Assembly: GCA_043813955.1 (NCBI GenBank)
Contig: JBDRKN010000026.1
Coordinates: forward strand, 1-17,940
Origin: JBDRKN01 sp043813955
GTDB taxonomy: Bacteria > Patescibacteriota > Patescibacteriia > Patescibacteriales > Patescibacteriaceae
Length of the DNA stretch: 17,940 nucleotides
Reading direction: 5' to 3'
This document shows positions 5,952 through 11,322 of this stretch, one piece after another (positions within the stretch are counted from its first letter, which is position 1; each line of letters begins with the position of its first letter). The position numbers and the translations under genes are program-made. The notes beneath the pieces are model-generated. The model did no database searches, was not told the origin of the DNA, and saw nothing but the letters and a program-made list of their open reading frames with translations.

Positions 5952-6109
5952 GTTTTTTGGCAAATTTGTTTAATATTAGCCAAGGGTTTTAATGCTTTGA
6001 TTTAGTGTTTAAACATATTTGGAATTTTTGTATTACATGGATTTGTAAAAGAGCAAACAGATTAGTTGTTCTTGTAATGATATTTTGTAAAAAAATTTTG
6101 TAAAAAAAG

Positions 6110-6138
6110 TTGACAAATAAAGTGGAAAACGTTATATT
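6110..6138 (+). promoter_or_regulatory. Promoter of the GLxx-repeat protein gene
   Basis: -35 TTGACA (6110-6115), 17-bp spacer, -10 TATATT (6133-6138). The gene also has a strong Shine-Dalgarno, AAGGTGAT at 6181-6188, just before the ATG at 6193. Confidence 0.7.
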
Positions 6139-6192
6139 TATATATTACTAAAATAGTAATAATTAGTTTTTTACAATAAAAAAGGTGATAAA

Positions 6193-6768
6193 ATGAATTA
6201 TCGAAACACGTTAATGCTTCGCTGGTCAATCATAACAGCCGGTTTTACTGCCATATTTTGGACAATTTGGTTTCTGTCAACTGGCTCAGTGCCAGTAGTT
6301 ACTGAAATTATCTTAATTAAAGGCCGGTTAGTTTACGAATTGCCTTTTCATATATCCCGTTGGTGGGATATATTACTAGGACCTATTTATTCATGTGCAA
6401 TTGTTTATCTTTTTACACATAAAAAGATAAAGGACGACGATGTTTTGATCGTTAGACTAGTATTTGGACTAGGCCTTGGGCTGGTCGCTGGATTAGTTAT
6501 TGGGCTGGTCGCTGAACTGGATATTGGTCTGGCTTTTGGATTAGTCGTTGGACTGATCTTTGGACTTACCGCTGGACTGGGCTTTGGACTAGGCCTTGGG
6601 CTGGTCGCTGGATTAGTTGTTGGGCTGGTCGCTGGATTAGCTCTTGGGCTGGTCACTGGGCTTGGCGCTGGTTTGGGCTTCGGATTGGTAACTGGACTCG
6701 GCGCATTATTAAAATTAATTTTTAGAAAAAGACTTACTAATTGGCTTTTAGCCAAAGACAAAGAATAG
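6193..6768 (+). CDS. Membrane protein with ~20 GLxx tetrapeptide repeats, unknown function
   Basis: 191 aa. Two ordinary membrane segments come first (about residues 12-32, SIITAGFTAIFWTIWFLSTG, and 58-75, WWDILLGPIYSCAIVYLF), then a basic/acidic loop KKIKDDDV. Residues ~90-172 form about 20 tandem GLxx units (GLGL GLVA GLVI GLVA ELDI GLAF ...), with one unit reading ELDI. The C-terminus is basic (RKRLTNWLLAKDKE). Regular Gly every fourth residue allows tight glycine-zipper packing of membrane helices; a pore, anchor or oligomerisation role is conjecture. The start is fixed by SD and promoter. It stands alone, with a terminator after it, and ends TAG. Confidence 0.8.
   Translation: MNYRNTLMLRWSIITAGFTAIFWTIWFLSTGSVPVVTEIILIKGRLVYELPFHISRWWDILLGPIYSCAIVYLFTHKKIKDDDVLIVRLVFGLGLGLVAGLVIGLVAELDIGLAFGLVVGLIFGLTAGLGFGLGLGLVAGLVVGLVAGLALGLVTGLGAGLGFGLVTGLGALLKLIFRKRLTNWLLAKDKE
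6463..6705 (+). repeat. 12-bp-period tandem repeat encoding GLxx units
   Basis: In-frame 12-bp units built on GGNCTNG followed by a variable dipeptide. A longer block starting TTTGGACTAGGCCTTGGGCT at about 6463 recurs at about 6583, 120 bp (ten units) away with few changes, showing a recent segmental duplication inside the array. Confidence 0.8.
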
Positions 6769-6784
6769 CGTTAGCTATAAAAAT

Positions 6785-6806
6785 ACCCCGTTGTAACAAA
6801 CGGGGT
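6785..6806. terminator. Bidirectional terminator between the GLxx gene and the minus-strand membrane-protein gene
   Basis: ACCCCGTT (6785-6792) / AACGGGGT (6799-6806), 6-nt loop, followed by TTTT on plus and TATTTTTAT on minus. It sits between converging genes. A further hairpin TGCTTGC-TGAA-GCGAGCA lies at 6843-6860. Confidence 0.75.
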
Positions 6807-6872
6807 TTTATTATTATCTGGCGCAGTTAGATACACTTCCTGATGCTTGCTGAAGCGAGCAACTTCACATAA

Positions 6873-7256
6873 CTATGGAATATATTTTTCAAATTCTTTT
6901 TGTTTTTTCAGCTCTGCTTTCCTCGCAATTCGTTTGGTAATGAACAGAATAAAGAAGACTATCCAGATAATTGCAAAGATTAGCCAGAGCGCATACCAGA
7001 ACTTTGCCATTAAGATAGGGACTGCCTGAAAGTTAAAAAACGCTAGCAAAATTCCAATTATCGCATGTGTTAAAAAGAAATTAAATGATTTTTCCCACAG
7101 CTTTTTGTAAACAGCCTGCTTCTTGTTAGCTTTGATTCTGGTCCAGACAGCAGCAGCTATTAACAGCGCTGTTAAGATAATTAAAACAAGCTGTGTCCAG
7201 CTAGTAAAAGGTTCAGGCCTGGTGTTAAACCAGTAGGCCAATGATAATATGTTCAT
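6873..7256 (-). CDS. Small three-helix membrane protein of unknown function
   Basis: 127 aa. Predicted membrane segments at about residues 22-38 (LVLIILTALLIAAAVW), 60-78 (FFLTHAIIGILLAFFNF) and 85-108 (FWYALWLIFAIIWIVFFILFI), with a basic loop RIKANKKQAVYKKLWEK and a charged tail (KRIARKAELKKQKEFEKY). No family is recognised, though proteins of this size and topology are common in CPR genomes. A strong Shine-Dalgarno AGGAGGAT about 10 bp upstream supports the ATG at 7256. That SD overlaps the TAG of the upstream methyltransferase gene, so the two are probably translated from one mRNA. The stop is TAG. Confidence 0.8.
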   Translation of the reverse strand: MNILSLAYWFNTRPEPFTSWTQLVLIILTALLIAAAVWTRIKANKKQAVYKKLWEKSFNFFLTHAIIGILLAFFNFQAVPILMAKFWYALWLIFAIIWIVFFILFITKRIARKAELKKQKEFEKYIP

Positions 7257-7274
7257 AGATTTTTTTACATCCTC

Positions 7275-7829
7275 CTATGGTTTGGTAAATATTAATCCAA
7301 AGTGATATTGGCCAGCTTCAAGTTCTTCTTCTAAATAAAGGCCTAATTTCTGCGCCCCTGCTTTAAGAAAATTTTTGTCAACTCTTAATTCTTTTTTAGG
7401 CCCAAGCGGAGCAGCTATTTTTTCCCAGTCAACAATAATTAGCTTGGCGCTTGTTTTCATCATCCTTAAGGCCTCGGCAATAATTTTTAATGGCTGCTTA
7501 GACTCATGCAGAACATTGATTAAAAATATTAAATCAACGCTGTTTGAGTCTATTTTAGTAGCTTTTAATATTTCCAAATCACTCCAGATAGTTTTTATAT
7601 TCTCTAAATTACTGGCTTTTGCCTCTTTTTTTATCATTTCCAGGTTTGCTTTCATAATATCAACAGCATAGACCTTGCCATGGCTGCCAACTCTTTTTGC
7701 TGCTAAAAAACTAAAATGGCCAAATTTGCCGCAGCCAAGATCAGCTACTGTGTAGCCTTCTTTAATATTTGCTTTTTGCAAGATTAAATTTATATTAAGC
7801 AAACGCGTTTTAAAAGAATAGTTTTTCAT
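7275..7829 (-). CDS. Class I SAM-dependent methyltransferase
   Basis: 184 aa from the ATG at 7829. Rossmann methyltransferase motif I VADLGCGKFGHF at about residues 28-39, the acidic end of strand 2 in KVYAVDI, then a motif like IWSDLEIL, motif IV-like SVDLIFLINVLHE and post-motif KLIIVDWEK. The substrate is unknown; the family resembles UbiE/ArsM-type small enzymes. An upstream in-frame ATG (7925) exists, but a TATAAT at 7841-7836 lies inside that extension and would start RNA at about 7829, so a leaderless mRNA beginning MKNYSFKTRLL is preferred. It forms an operon with the membrane protein downstream. The stop is TAG. Confidence 0.88.
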   Translation of the reverse strand: MKNYSFKTRLLNINLILQKANIKEGYTVADLGCGKFGHFSFLAAKRVGSHGKVYAVDIMKANLEMIKKEAKASNLENIKTIWSDLEILKATKIDSNSVDLIFLINVLHESKQPLKIIAEALRMMKTSAKLIIVDWEKIAAPLGPKKELRVDKNFLKAGAQKLGLYLEEELEAGQYHFGLIFTKP

Positions 7830-7835
7830 AATCAT

Positions 7836-7864
7836 ATTATACACGTTTTTTAATTTTACAACAA
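7836..7864 (-). promoter_or_regulatory. Promoter giving a probable leaderless methyltransferase mRNA
   Basis: Minus strand: -35 TTGTTG (7864-7859), 17-bp spacer, -10 TATAAT (7841-7836). The expected start, about 7 nt downstream, coincides with the A of the ATG at 7829. Confidence 0.55.
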
Positions 7865-7960
7865 GTGATATAAAAAGTTTAAAAATGAACAAGTAATCCC
7901 CAGCTTGTCCACAGTTTGACCGCATTTTTCATTTTATTTAATATTAGCTAAAAAATGATT

Positions 7961-7986
7961 TTAAGTCCACAGTATTGTGGACTTAA
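7961..7986 (+). repeat. Palindromic repeat copy 5
   Basis: Core at 7964-7983 with one change (AGTATTGT in the centre), arms TTAAGT/ACTTAA. Two DnaA-box-like sites flank it: TTGTCCACA at 7905-7913 and TTATCAACA at 7994-8002. Confidence 0.85.
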
Positions 7987-8024
7987 GTCTAAGTTATCAA
8001 CAAAGAGGCTGAAAATTGATTTAA

Positions 8025-8064
8025 TTAGGACTTTAGTCCACAGTACTGTGGACTAAAGTCCTAA
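8025..8064 (+). repeat. Palindromic repeat copy 6
   Basis: Perfect 40-bp palindrome, arms TTAGGACTTTAG/CTAAAGTCCTAA around the core at 8035-8054, preceded by TTTAA. The core starts 71 bp after that of copy 5. It abuts the terminator of the receiver gene. Confidence 0.93.
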
Positions 8065-8065
8065 A

Positions 8066-8095
8066 AAACCCTGACCAAGTTTAAGGTCAGGGTTT
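8066..8095 (-). terminator. Terminator of the receiver-domain gene
   Basis: AAACCCTGACC (8066-8076) / GGTCAGGGTTT (8085-8095), perfect 11-bp stem, 8-nt loop. On the minus strand the T-run continues TTTTTT. Strong rho-independent terminator immediately after the stop at 8101. Confidence 0.85.
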
Positions 8096-8100
8096 GAAGA

Positions 8101-8514
8101 TTATGGCATTAAATCATTAATCTGATTTTTAAAATTATGCGGGCTGCCTTTGATTAGAATATTTTTAATTCCGATCCTTGTTAAGGAAGTAAAAATTTTA
8201 ACATTATTATGCGTAGCGCTTAAGCTTGTGAAAACAGCTATTTGTTCCTTACAGTATCTGCATTTTGTATTTATTTCATTGCTAAGCAAACGTTTGATAA
8301 AATTAATTACAGTATTAACTGCATATTCCTCAGTATCGGATTTTAGCAGGCTTAGAAGTTTTAGCTCTGTAATTATCAGGCAGAACTCTTTTTCTTTCAG
8401 TTTTTTAGCTGCTTTATCAAGGCTTTCTGCAAAAACAAACTCATAACCATCTTTCATAATCTGCATTTTGTGCTTTGTATAAATCTCAGAATCAATCCAT
8501 AGGATTTGTTTCAT
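8101..8514 (-). CDS. Degenerate CheY-like receiver-domain protein
   Basis: 137 aa, single domain. The fold pattern of a response-regulator receiver is visible: beta1 KQILWIDSE (D8 of the acidic pocket), beta3 FCLIITELKLL, beta4 QIAVFTSLSA (T96/S97), beta5 NILIKGSP with K122 followed by a Pro. The phospho-acceptor aspartate position at the end of beta3 is Glu (E50), so normal phosphorylation is not expected and a permanently active-like or purely structural state is possible. An insert CRYC (85-88) lies before beta4. No DNA-binding output domain and no partner kinase is nearby. It starts 40 bp after tRNA-Ala on the same strand with no clear promoter between, so co-transcription is likely. A GGGGG tract precedes the ATG. 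Confidence 0.65.
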   Translation of the reverse strand: MKQILWIDSEIYTKHKMQIMKDGYEFVFAESLDKAAKKLKEKEFCLIITELKLLSLLKSDTEEYAVNTVINFIKRLLSNEINTKCRYCKEQIAVFTSLSATHNNVKIFTSLTRIGIKNILIKGSPHNFKNQINDLMP

Positions 8515-8554
8515 AATGCCCCCATTTTTAAAGGTTTTGAAAGTACTTAATTAG

Positions 8555-8628
8555 TGGACCCAACGGGATTCGAACCTGCGACCTCTTGCATGCCATGCAA
8601 GCGCTCTAACCAACTGAGCTATGGGCCC
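8555..8628 (-). tRNA. tRNA-Ala (GGC)
   Basis: 74 nt. Acceptor GGGCCCA/TGGGTCC contains the G3:U70 wobble pair that marks alanine tRNAs, discriminator A73. Anticodon stem CTTGC/GCAAG with loop ATGGCAT gives GGC. D arm AGCTCAGTTGGTTAGAGC and T arm with GGTTCGAATCC are normal. No CCA is encoded. Confidence 0.98.
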
Positions 8629-8639
8629 ATGATTTTTGT

Positions 8640-8668
8640 ATTATATCTGCTTTATTTATTAAATACAA
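8640..8668 (-). promoter_or_regulatory. tRNA-Ala promoter
   Basis: Minus strand: -35 TTGTAT (8668-8663), 17-bp spacer, -10 TATAAT (8645-8640). Predicted start about 6 nt before the mature 5' end. It probably also drives the receiver-domain gene. Confidence 0.65.
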
Positions 8669-8713
8669 GACAGTTTGGGTATAATGCTAAAAAAATGAAT
8701 TAATTAGGACTTT

Positions 8714-8733
8714 AGTCCACAGTACTGTGGACT
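8714..8733 (+). repeat. Palindromic repeat copy 7
   Basis: Exact 20-bp core preceded by AATTAATTAGGACTTT and followed by TATCTC. It lies between the divergent flanks of tRNA-Ala and tRNA-Arg. Orientation is opposite to cluster 1. Confidence 0.92.
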
Positions 8734-8776
8734 TATCTCAGATTAATTCAAAATATCAAAATTGATTTAATTAGGA

Positions 8777-8804
8777 CTTTAGTCCACAGTACTGTGGACT
8801 TAAG
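8777..8804 (+). repeat. Palindromic repeat copy 8
   Basis: Exact core at 8781-8800, 67 bp after that of copy 7, with arms ACTTT/TAAGT (one mismatched pair), preceded by TTTAATTAGG. Confidence 0.92.
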
Positions 8805-8853
8805 TGGGTAAAAAATCAAGAATTTGACCTCAAAATGATTTAATTAGGACTTT

Positions 8854-8873
8854 AGTCCACAGTACGGTGGACT
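8854..8873 (+). repeat. Palindromic repeat copy 9
   Basis: Core with one substitution (GTACGGTGG instead of GTACTGTGG), 73 bp after copy 8, preceded by TTTAATTAGGACTTT and followed by TATCTT as in copy 7. Confidence 0.9.
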
Positions 8874-8923
8874 TATCTTTTAATTTAAGACCTATTTTTT
8901 AGAAAAATCAGACAAATTTTTTG

Positions 8924-8995
8924 TGCTCCTGGCAGGAATCGAACCCACATCTAACCCTTAGGAGGGGTTTGTTTTATCCATTAAACTACAGGAGC
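8924..8995 (-). tRNA. tRNA-Arg (CCT)
   Basis: 72 nt. Acceptor GCTCCTG/CAGGAGC with discriminator A. Anticodon stem AACCC/GGGTT with loop CTCCTAA gives CCT (reads AGG). T arm GTGGG-TTCGATT-CCTGC, with one mismatched pair. No encoded CCA. The promoter at 9036-9008 is divergent from that of bactofilin. Confidence 0.96.
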
Positions 8996-9007
8996 TTGTT
9001 ATTCTCT

Positions 9008-9036
9008 ACTATAGCTGAATGCTTTAATTTTGACAA
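9008..9036 (-). promoter_or_regulatory. tRNA-Arg promoter sharing its -35 with the bactofilin promoter
   Basis: Minus strand: -35 TTGTCA (9036-9031), 17-bp spacer, -10 TATAGT (9013-9008). Bases 9031-9035 also belong to the plus-strand -35 TTGACA, so only one polymerase can occupy the pair at a time. Confidence 0.6.
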
Positions 9037-9059
9037 TATGCATAAAGCATTGGTATAAT
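9030..9059 (+). promoter_or_regulatory. Bactofilin operon promoter
   Basis: -35 TTGACA (9030-9035), 18-bp spacer, -10 TATAAT (9054-9059) with an upstream TGG (extended -10). Leader of about 29 nt to the ATG at 9095. Confidence 0.7.
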
Positions 9060-9094
9060 TCTAATACAAATAAGTTATTTTAATATGCAAACCT

Positions 9095-9508
9095 ATGTTT
9101 AAGAAAAACAGCCAAGGAGGGACAAAAGACGTGGAGACCATTATTGGCTCTTCAGTCAAAGTGGAGGGAAATTTTTCTTGCCATGGCAACATGGTAATTG
9201 ACGGCCAGGTCAAGGGCAATGTTAAGACAAAAGGATTTTTAAGGGTTGGGGACAAGGCAATAATTGTTGCAGGCATTGAAGCGGCTAATGCCATTATTAG
9301 CGGCCAAGTCAGGGGCAATGTCAAGGTAGATGATTATTTAGAAGTAGCCAAGAGCGCTAAAATCTTTGGCGACATTGAGGCCACGCGCTTGTCAGTGGCA
9401 GAAGGAGCTCTCTTGAACGGCAAGTGCACCATGCTAATCAAAGAGGGCAAGCAGGCAAGAGCAGCAAAAAAATCTGCCGAGATTGAAGAAGACAAAGAAG
9501 AAGAGTAA
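9095..9508 (+). CDS. Bactofilin family cytoskeletal protein
   Basis: 137 aa. A short charged N-terminus (MFKKNSQGG...) is followed by the bactofilin beta-helix core from about residue 15 to 110: TIIGSSVKVEGNFSCHGNMV, IDGQVKGNVKTKG, AIISGQVRGNVKVDDYLEV, KIFGDIEATRLSVAEGALLNG. The repeated G-x-v-x-G-N/D-V pattern is characteristic. Bactofilins polymerise without nucleotides at the membrane and localise envelope enzymes or shape determinants. The C-terminal tail is charged (KKSAEIEEDKEEE). It is the first gene of an apparent operon: the next gene starts 9 bp after its stop. Confidence 0.93.
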   Translation: MFKKNSQGGTKDVETIIGSSVKVEGNFSCHGNMVIDGQVKGNVKTKGFLRVGDKAIIVAGIEAANAIISGQVRGNVKVDDYLEVAKSAKIFGDIEATRLSVAEGALLNGKCTMLIKEGKQARAAKKSAEIEEDKEEE

Positions 9509-9517
9509 GAAAAAAAA

Positions 9518-10258
9518 ATGCATACGTATATTTACGATTCATTTGTGAGTCATAAAAAATATGTTTCTATTATTAACCAGCTTGAAACCAGGCTGACTGA
9601 TTTAGGCGTGAGCGGCAGGGTCTGCCGCTTGAGCAAGCTTAGAAGCCTTACTGATATTGTTAAGCAGGAGCTGCGCCGCAATCCAAAGACATTAGTAGTC
9701 GTTGGAAATGACTGGATTGTTCATCAGGTGATTGGTTTAATGATTAATTTTCATATTCCTTTGGGAGTCGTTCCGATTGGAGATGAGAAAGACAGCAAAA
9801 TTGCTGCTGGATTGGGGATTGATTTAAAATCTGCTCCGCAGATTTTGTCAGCGCGCAGGATTATTGACATGGATATTGGAGAGGTTAATAAAAAAATCTT
9901 TTTGCGCAACATTGCTTTTACTACAGAAAATGTTAAAATTGATATTAATGGTGATTATACTATTAGGATTGGCAAAGCTAACATGGAAATTATTAATTTC
10001 TTGCCTGATAAGGAGGGCTATACTGGCAAGAATCCAAATCCAGAAGATGGAAAATTAAATTTGTTGATTAATAAAAGAGAATCTGGTATTTTTAAAAAAG
10101 AAGAGAGCCAAAGCGCTATTTGTTTTAAAAAAATAGAGATTGACGGCGTTTATAGCGAAGTTAATCTTGACAATGTTGCCAGGGCAAGCTCCTTGGAGCA
10201 GATTGGCGTAATGAAAAAAGCTTTGAAAATGATTGTTGGCAAAGATAGATGTTTTTAA
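9518..10258 (+). CDS. Diacylglycerol kinase catalytic-domain-like protein
   Basis: 246 aa. Resembles the lipid/NAD kinase fold of the DAGK catalytic domain: TLVVVGNDWIVHQVIGLMIN occupies the place of the nucleotide-binding GGDGT motif, and PLGVVPIGDEKDSKIAAGLG corresponds to the conserved PLGTGNDFAR-type segment. The canonical GGDGT is changed to GNDW, so catalytic activity is uncertain; it may be a divergent or non-catalytic member. The C-terminal part (residues ~120-246) fits the second beta-sandwich domain. It lies between bactofilin and clpP with gaps of about 10 bp, hence probably in one transcript. A role in lipid phosphorylation is inference. Confidence 0.65.
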   Translation: MHTYIYDSFVSHKKYVSIINQLETRLTDLGVSGRVCRLSKLRSLTDIVKQELRRNPKTLVVVGNDWIVHQVIGLMINFHIPLGVVPIGDEKDSKIAAGLGIDLKSAPQILSARRIIDMDIGEVNKKIFLRNIAFTTENVKIDINGDYTIRIGKANMEIINFLPDKEGYTGKNPNPEDGKLNLLINKRESGIFKKEESQSAICFKKIEIDGVYSEVNLDNVARASSLEQIGVMKKALKMIVGKDRCF

Positions 10259-10268
10259 TTTTAATAAT

Positions 10269-10847
10269 ATGTCTTTAATTCCTACAGTAATTGAAAAATC
10301 CGGCCATATAGAGCGTGCTTATGATATTTATTCCCGCTTGCTAAAGGACAGGATTATTTTTTTAGGCGAGCCAATTTCTGACCATGTGGCTAATATTATT
10401 ATTGCCCAATTTTTATTCTTAGACGCAGAGATTAAGAACAAGGATATTAAGTTTTACATCAACACTCCAGGGGGTTCAGTAACGTCTGGCATGGCTATTT
10501 ATGACACTATGCAGTATGTTAAGTCAGATGTGTCTACTATCTGCATTGGAATGGCTGCCTCCTTAGGCGCTTTGCTCTTGGCATCCGGAGCTTCTGGCAA
10601 GCGCTTTGCTCTGCCAAACAGCGAAATTATGATTCATCAGGTAATGAGCGGAGTAGAGGGCCAGGCCAGCGATATTAAGATTCGGGCTGAGCATATTTTA
10701 AAGACCAAGGATAAAATGAACAAGATTTTGGCCAAGCATACTAAGCAAAAAGTGAGCATTATTGAAAGAGACACTGACCGTGACAGATTTATGTCAGCTG
10801 AAGAAGCAAGACAGTACGGGATAATTGACAAGATTATTGTTAAATAA
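10269..10847 (+). CDS. clpP: ATP-dependent Clp protease proteolytic subunit
   Basis: 192 aa, usual ClpP length, from the ATG at 10269 (MSLIPTVIEKSGHIERAYDI). An earlier ATG at 10233 overlaps the preceding gene and adds residues foreign to the family. Catalytic triad: Ser98 in GMAASLGA, His123 in EIMIHQ, Asp172 in DRDRF. INTPGGSVTSGMAIYDTM and the C-terminal MSAEEARQYGIIDKI are typical. ClpP forms the tetradecameric peptidase chamber fed by Clp ATPases (none in this window). It is the third gene of the bactofilin run, 10 bp after the kinase-like gene. Confidence 0.97.
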   Translation: MSLIPTVIEKSGHIERAYDIYSRLLKDRIIFLGEPISDHVANIIIAQFLFLDAEIKNKDIKFYINTPGGSVTSGMAIYDTMQYVKSDVSTICIGMAASLGALLLASGASGKRFALPNSEIMIHQVMSGVEGQASDIKIRAEHILKTKDKMNKILAKHTKQKVSIIERDTDRDRFMSAEEARQYGIIDKIIVK

Positions 10848-10884
10848 AATTTTCTTTCTATACTTTTTTCTGATATAATAATTC

Positions 10885-10890
10885 TATAAT
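10885..10890 (+). promoter_or_regulatory. Candidate -10 of hsp20
   Basis: TATAAT at 10885-10890, with another TATAAT at about 10874-10879, in the 58-bp gap between clpP and hsp20. No good -35 is seen. No CIRCE-type inverted repeat is visible. The hsp20 leader would be under 10 nt. Confidence 0.4.
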
Positions 10891-10905
10891 GAATTATTTT
10901 TATTT

Positions 10906-11313
10906 ATGCGCAAAAAATTAAATAAAGATATGCCTAAGCAGGCAGAAGATGATTTTTCAAACCAGTGGCTTGACTCTATAGAAGAAGAGGGCCAGCTGTC
11001 TGTTGATGTTTTTGAGCATGAAAATAATATTGTGATTAAGTCTACTATTGCCGGAGCAAAGCCAGAGGATATTGAGATATCAGTGCATAATGACATGCTG
11101 ACTATTAAGGGCAAGAGAGAAATGAGCGAGGAAGTTGATTACAAGGATTATTTATACAGAGAGTGCTATTGGGGAAAGTTTTCCCGCACTATTATTCTTC
11201 CCACGCAAGTGCATGAAGACAAGATTAAGGCTGATATAAAAGACGGGGTTTTAACCATTACTTTGCCAAAGGTCAGACAATCAGATCATCTAATCAAGGT
11301 TAAGCAAAAATAA
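10906..11313 (+). CDS. Small heat-shock protein, Hsp20/alpha-crystallin family
   Basis: 135 aa. After a charged 30-residue N-terminus comes the alpha-crystallin domain: QLSVDVFEHENNIVIKSTIA, GAKPEDIEISVHNDMLTIKG, FSRTIILPTQVHEDKIKA and the hallmark A-x-x-x-x-GVLTITLPK (ADIKDGVLTITLPK). The C-terminal IxV-like tail is LIKVKQK. It is an ATP-independent holdase that keeps unfolding proteins soluble. It lies next to clpP, a reasonable protein-quality-control pairing, and is followed by the VanW gene after 9 bp. Confidence 0.95.
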   Translation: MRKKLNKDMPKQAEDDFSNQWLDSIEEEGQLSVDVFEHENNIVIKSTIAGAKPEDIEISVHNDMLTIKGKREMSEEVDYKDYLYRECYWGKFSRTIILPTQVHEDKIKADIKDGVLTITLPKVRQSDHLIKVKQK

Positions 11314-11322
11314 TGAACAACT

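Noticed and set aside
6405..6761. Long minus-strand ORF rich in SPxxNPA repeats
   Set aside because: Antisense shadow of the GLxx array: the same 12-bp period gives Pro/Ser/Asn on the other strand. The plus frame has promoter, SD and membrane segments.
7830..7925. Longer methyltransferase start at 7925
   Set aside because: The extension contains the TATAAT promoter element and adds residues unlike the family; the ATG at 7829 fits the predicted transcript start.
4638..8873. Palindrome repeats as a CRISPR array
   Set aside because: The repeats are long palindromes in both orientations, spacers exceed 45 bp, are AT-rich and partly conserved, and no cas genes are present.
4638..8873. Palindromes as canonical parS sites
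   Set aside because: The sequence does not match the widespread ParB site TGTTTCACGTGAAACA and no parA/parB gene is in the window; only a functional analogy remains possible.
4259..9007. Genomic island or transposon between the palindrome clusters
   Set aside because: No transposase, integrase, target duplication or tRNA-fragment attachment site is visible, though the clusters are inverted and lie next to tRNA genes.
10233..10268. Longer ClpP start at 10233
   Set aside because: It overlaps the previous gene and adds 12 residues; MSLIPTVIEK at 10269 is the usual ClpP N-terminus.
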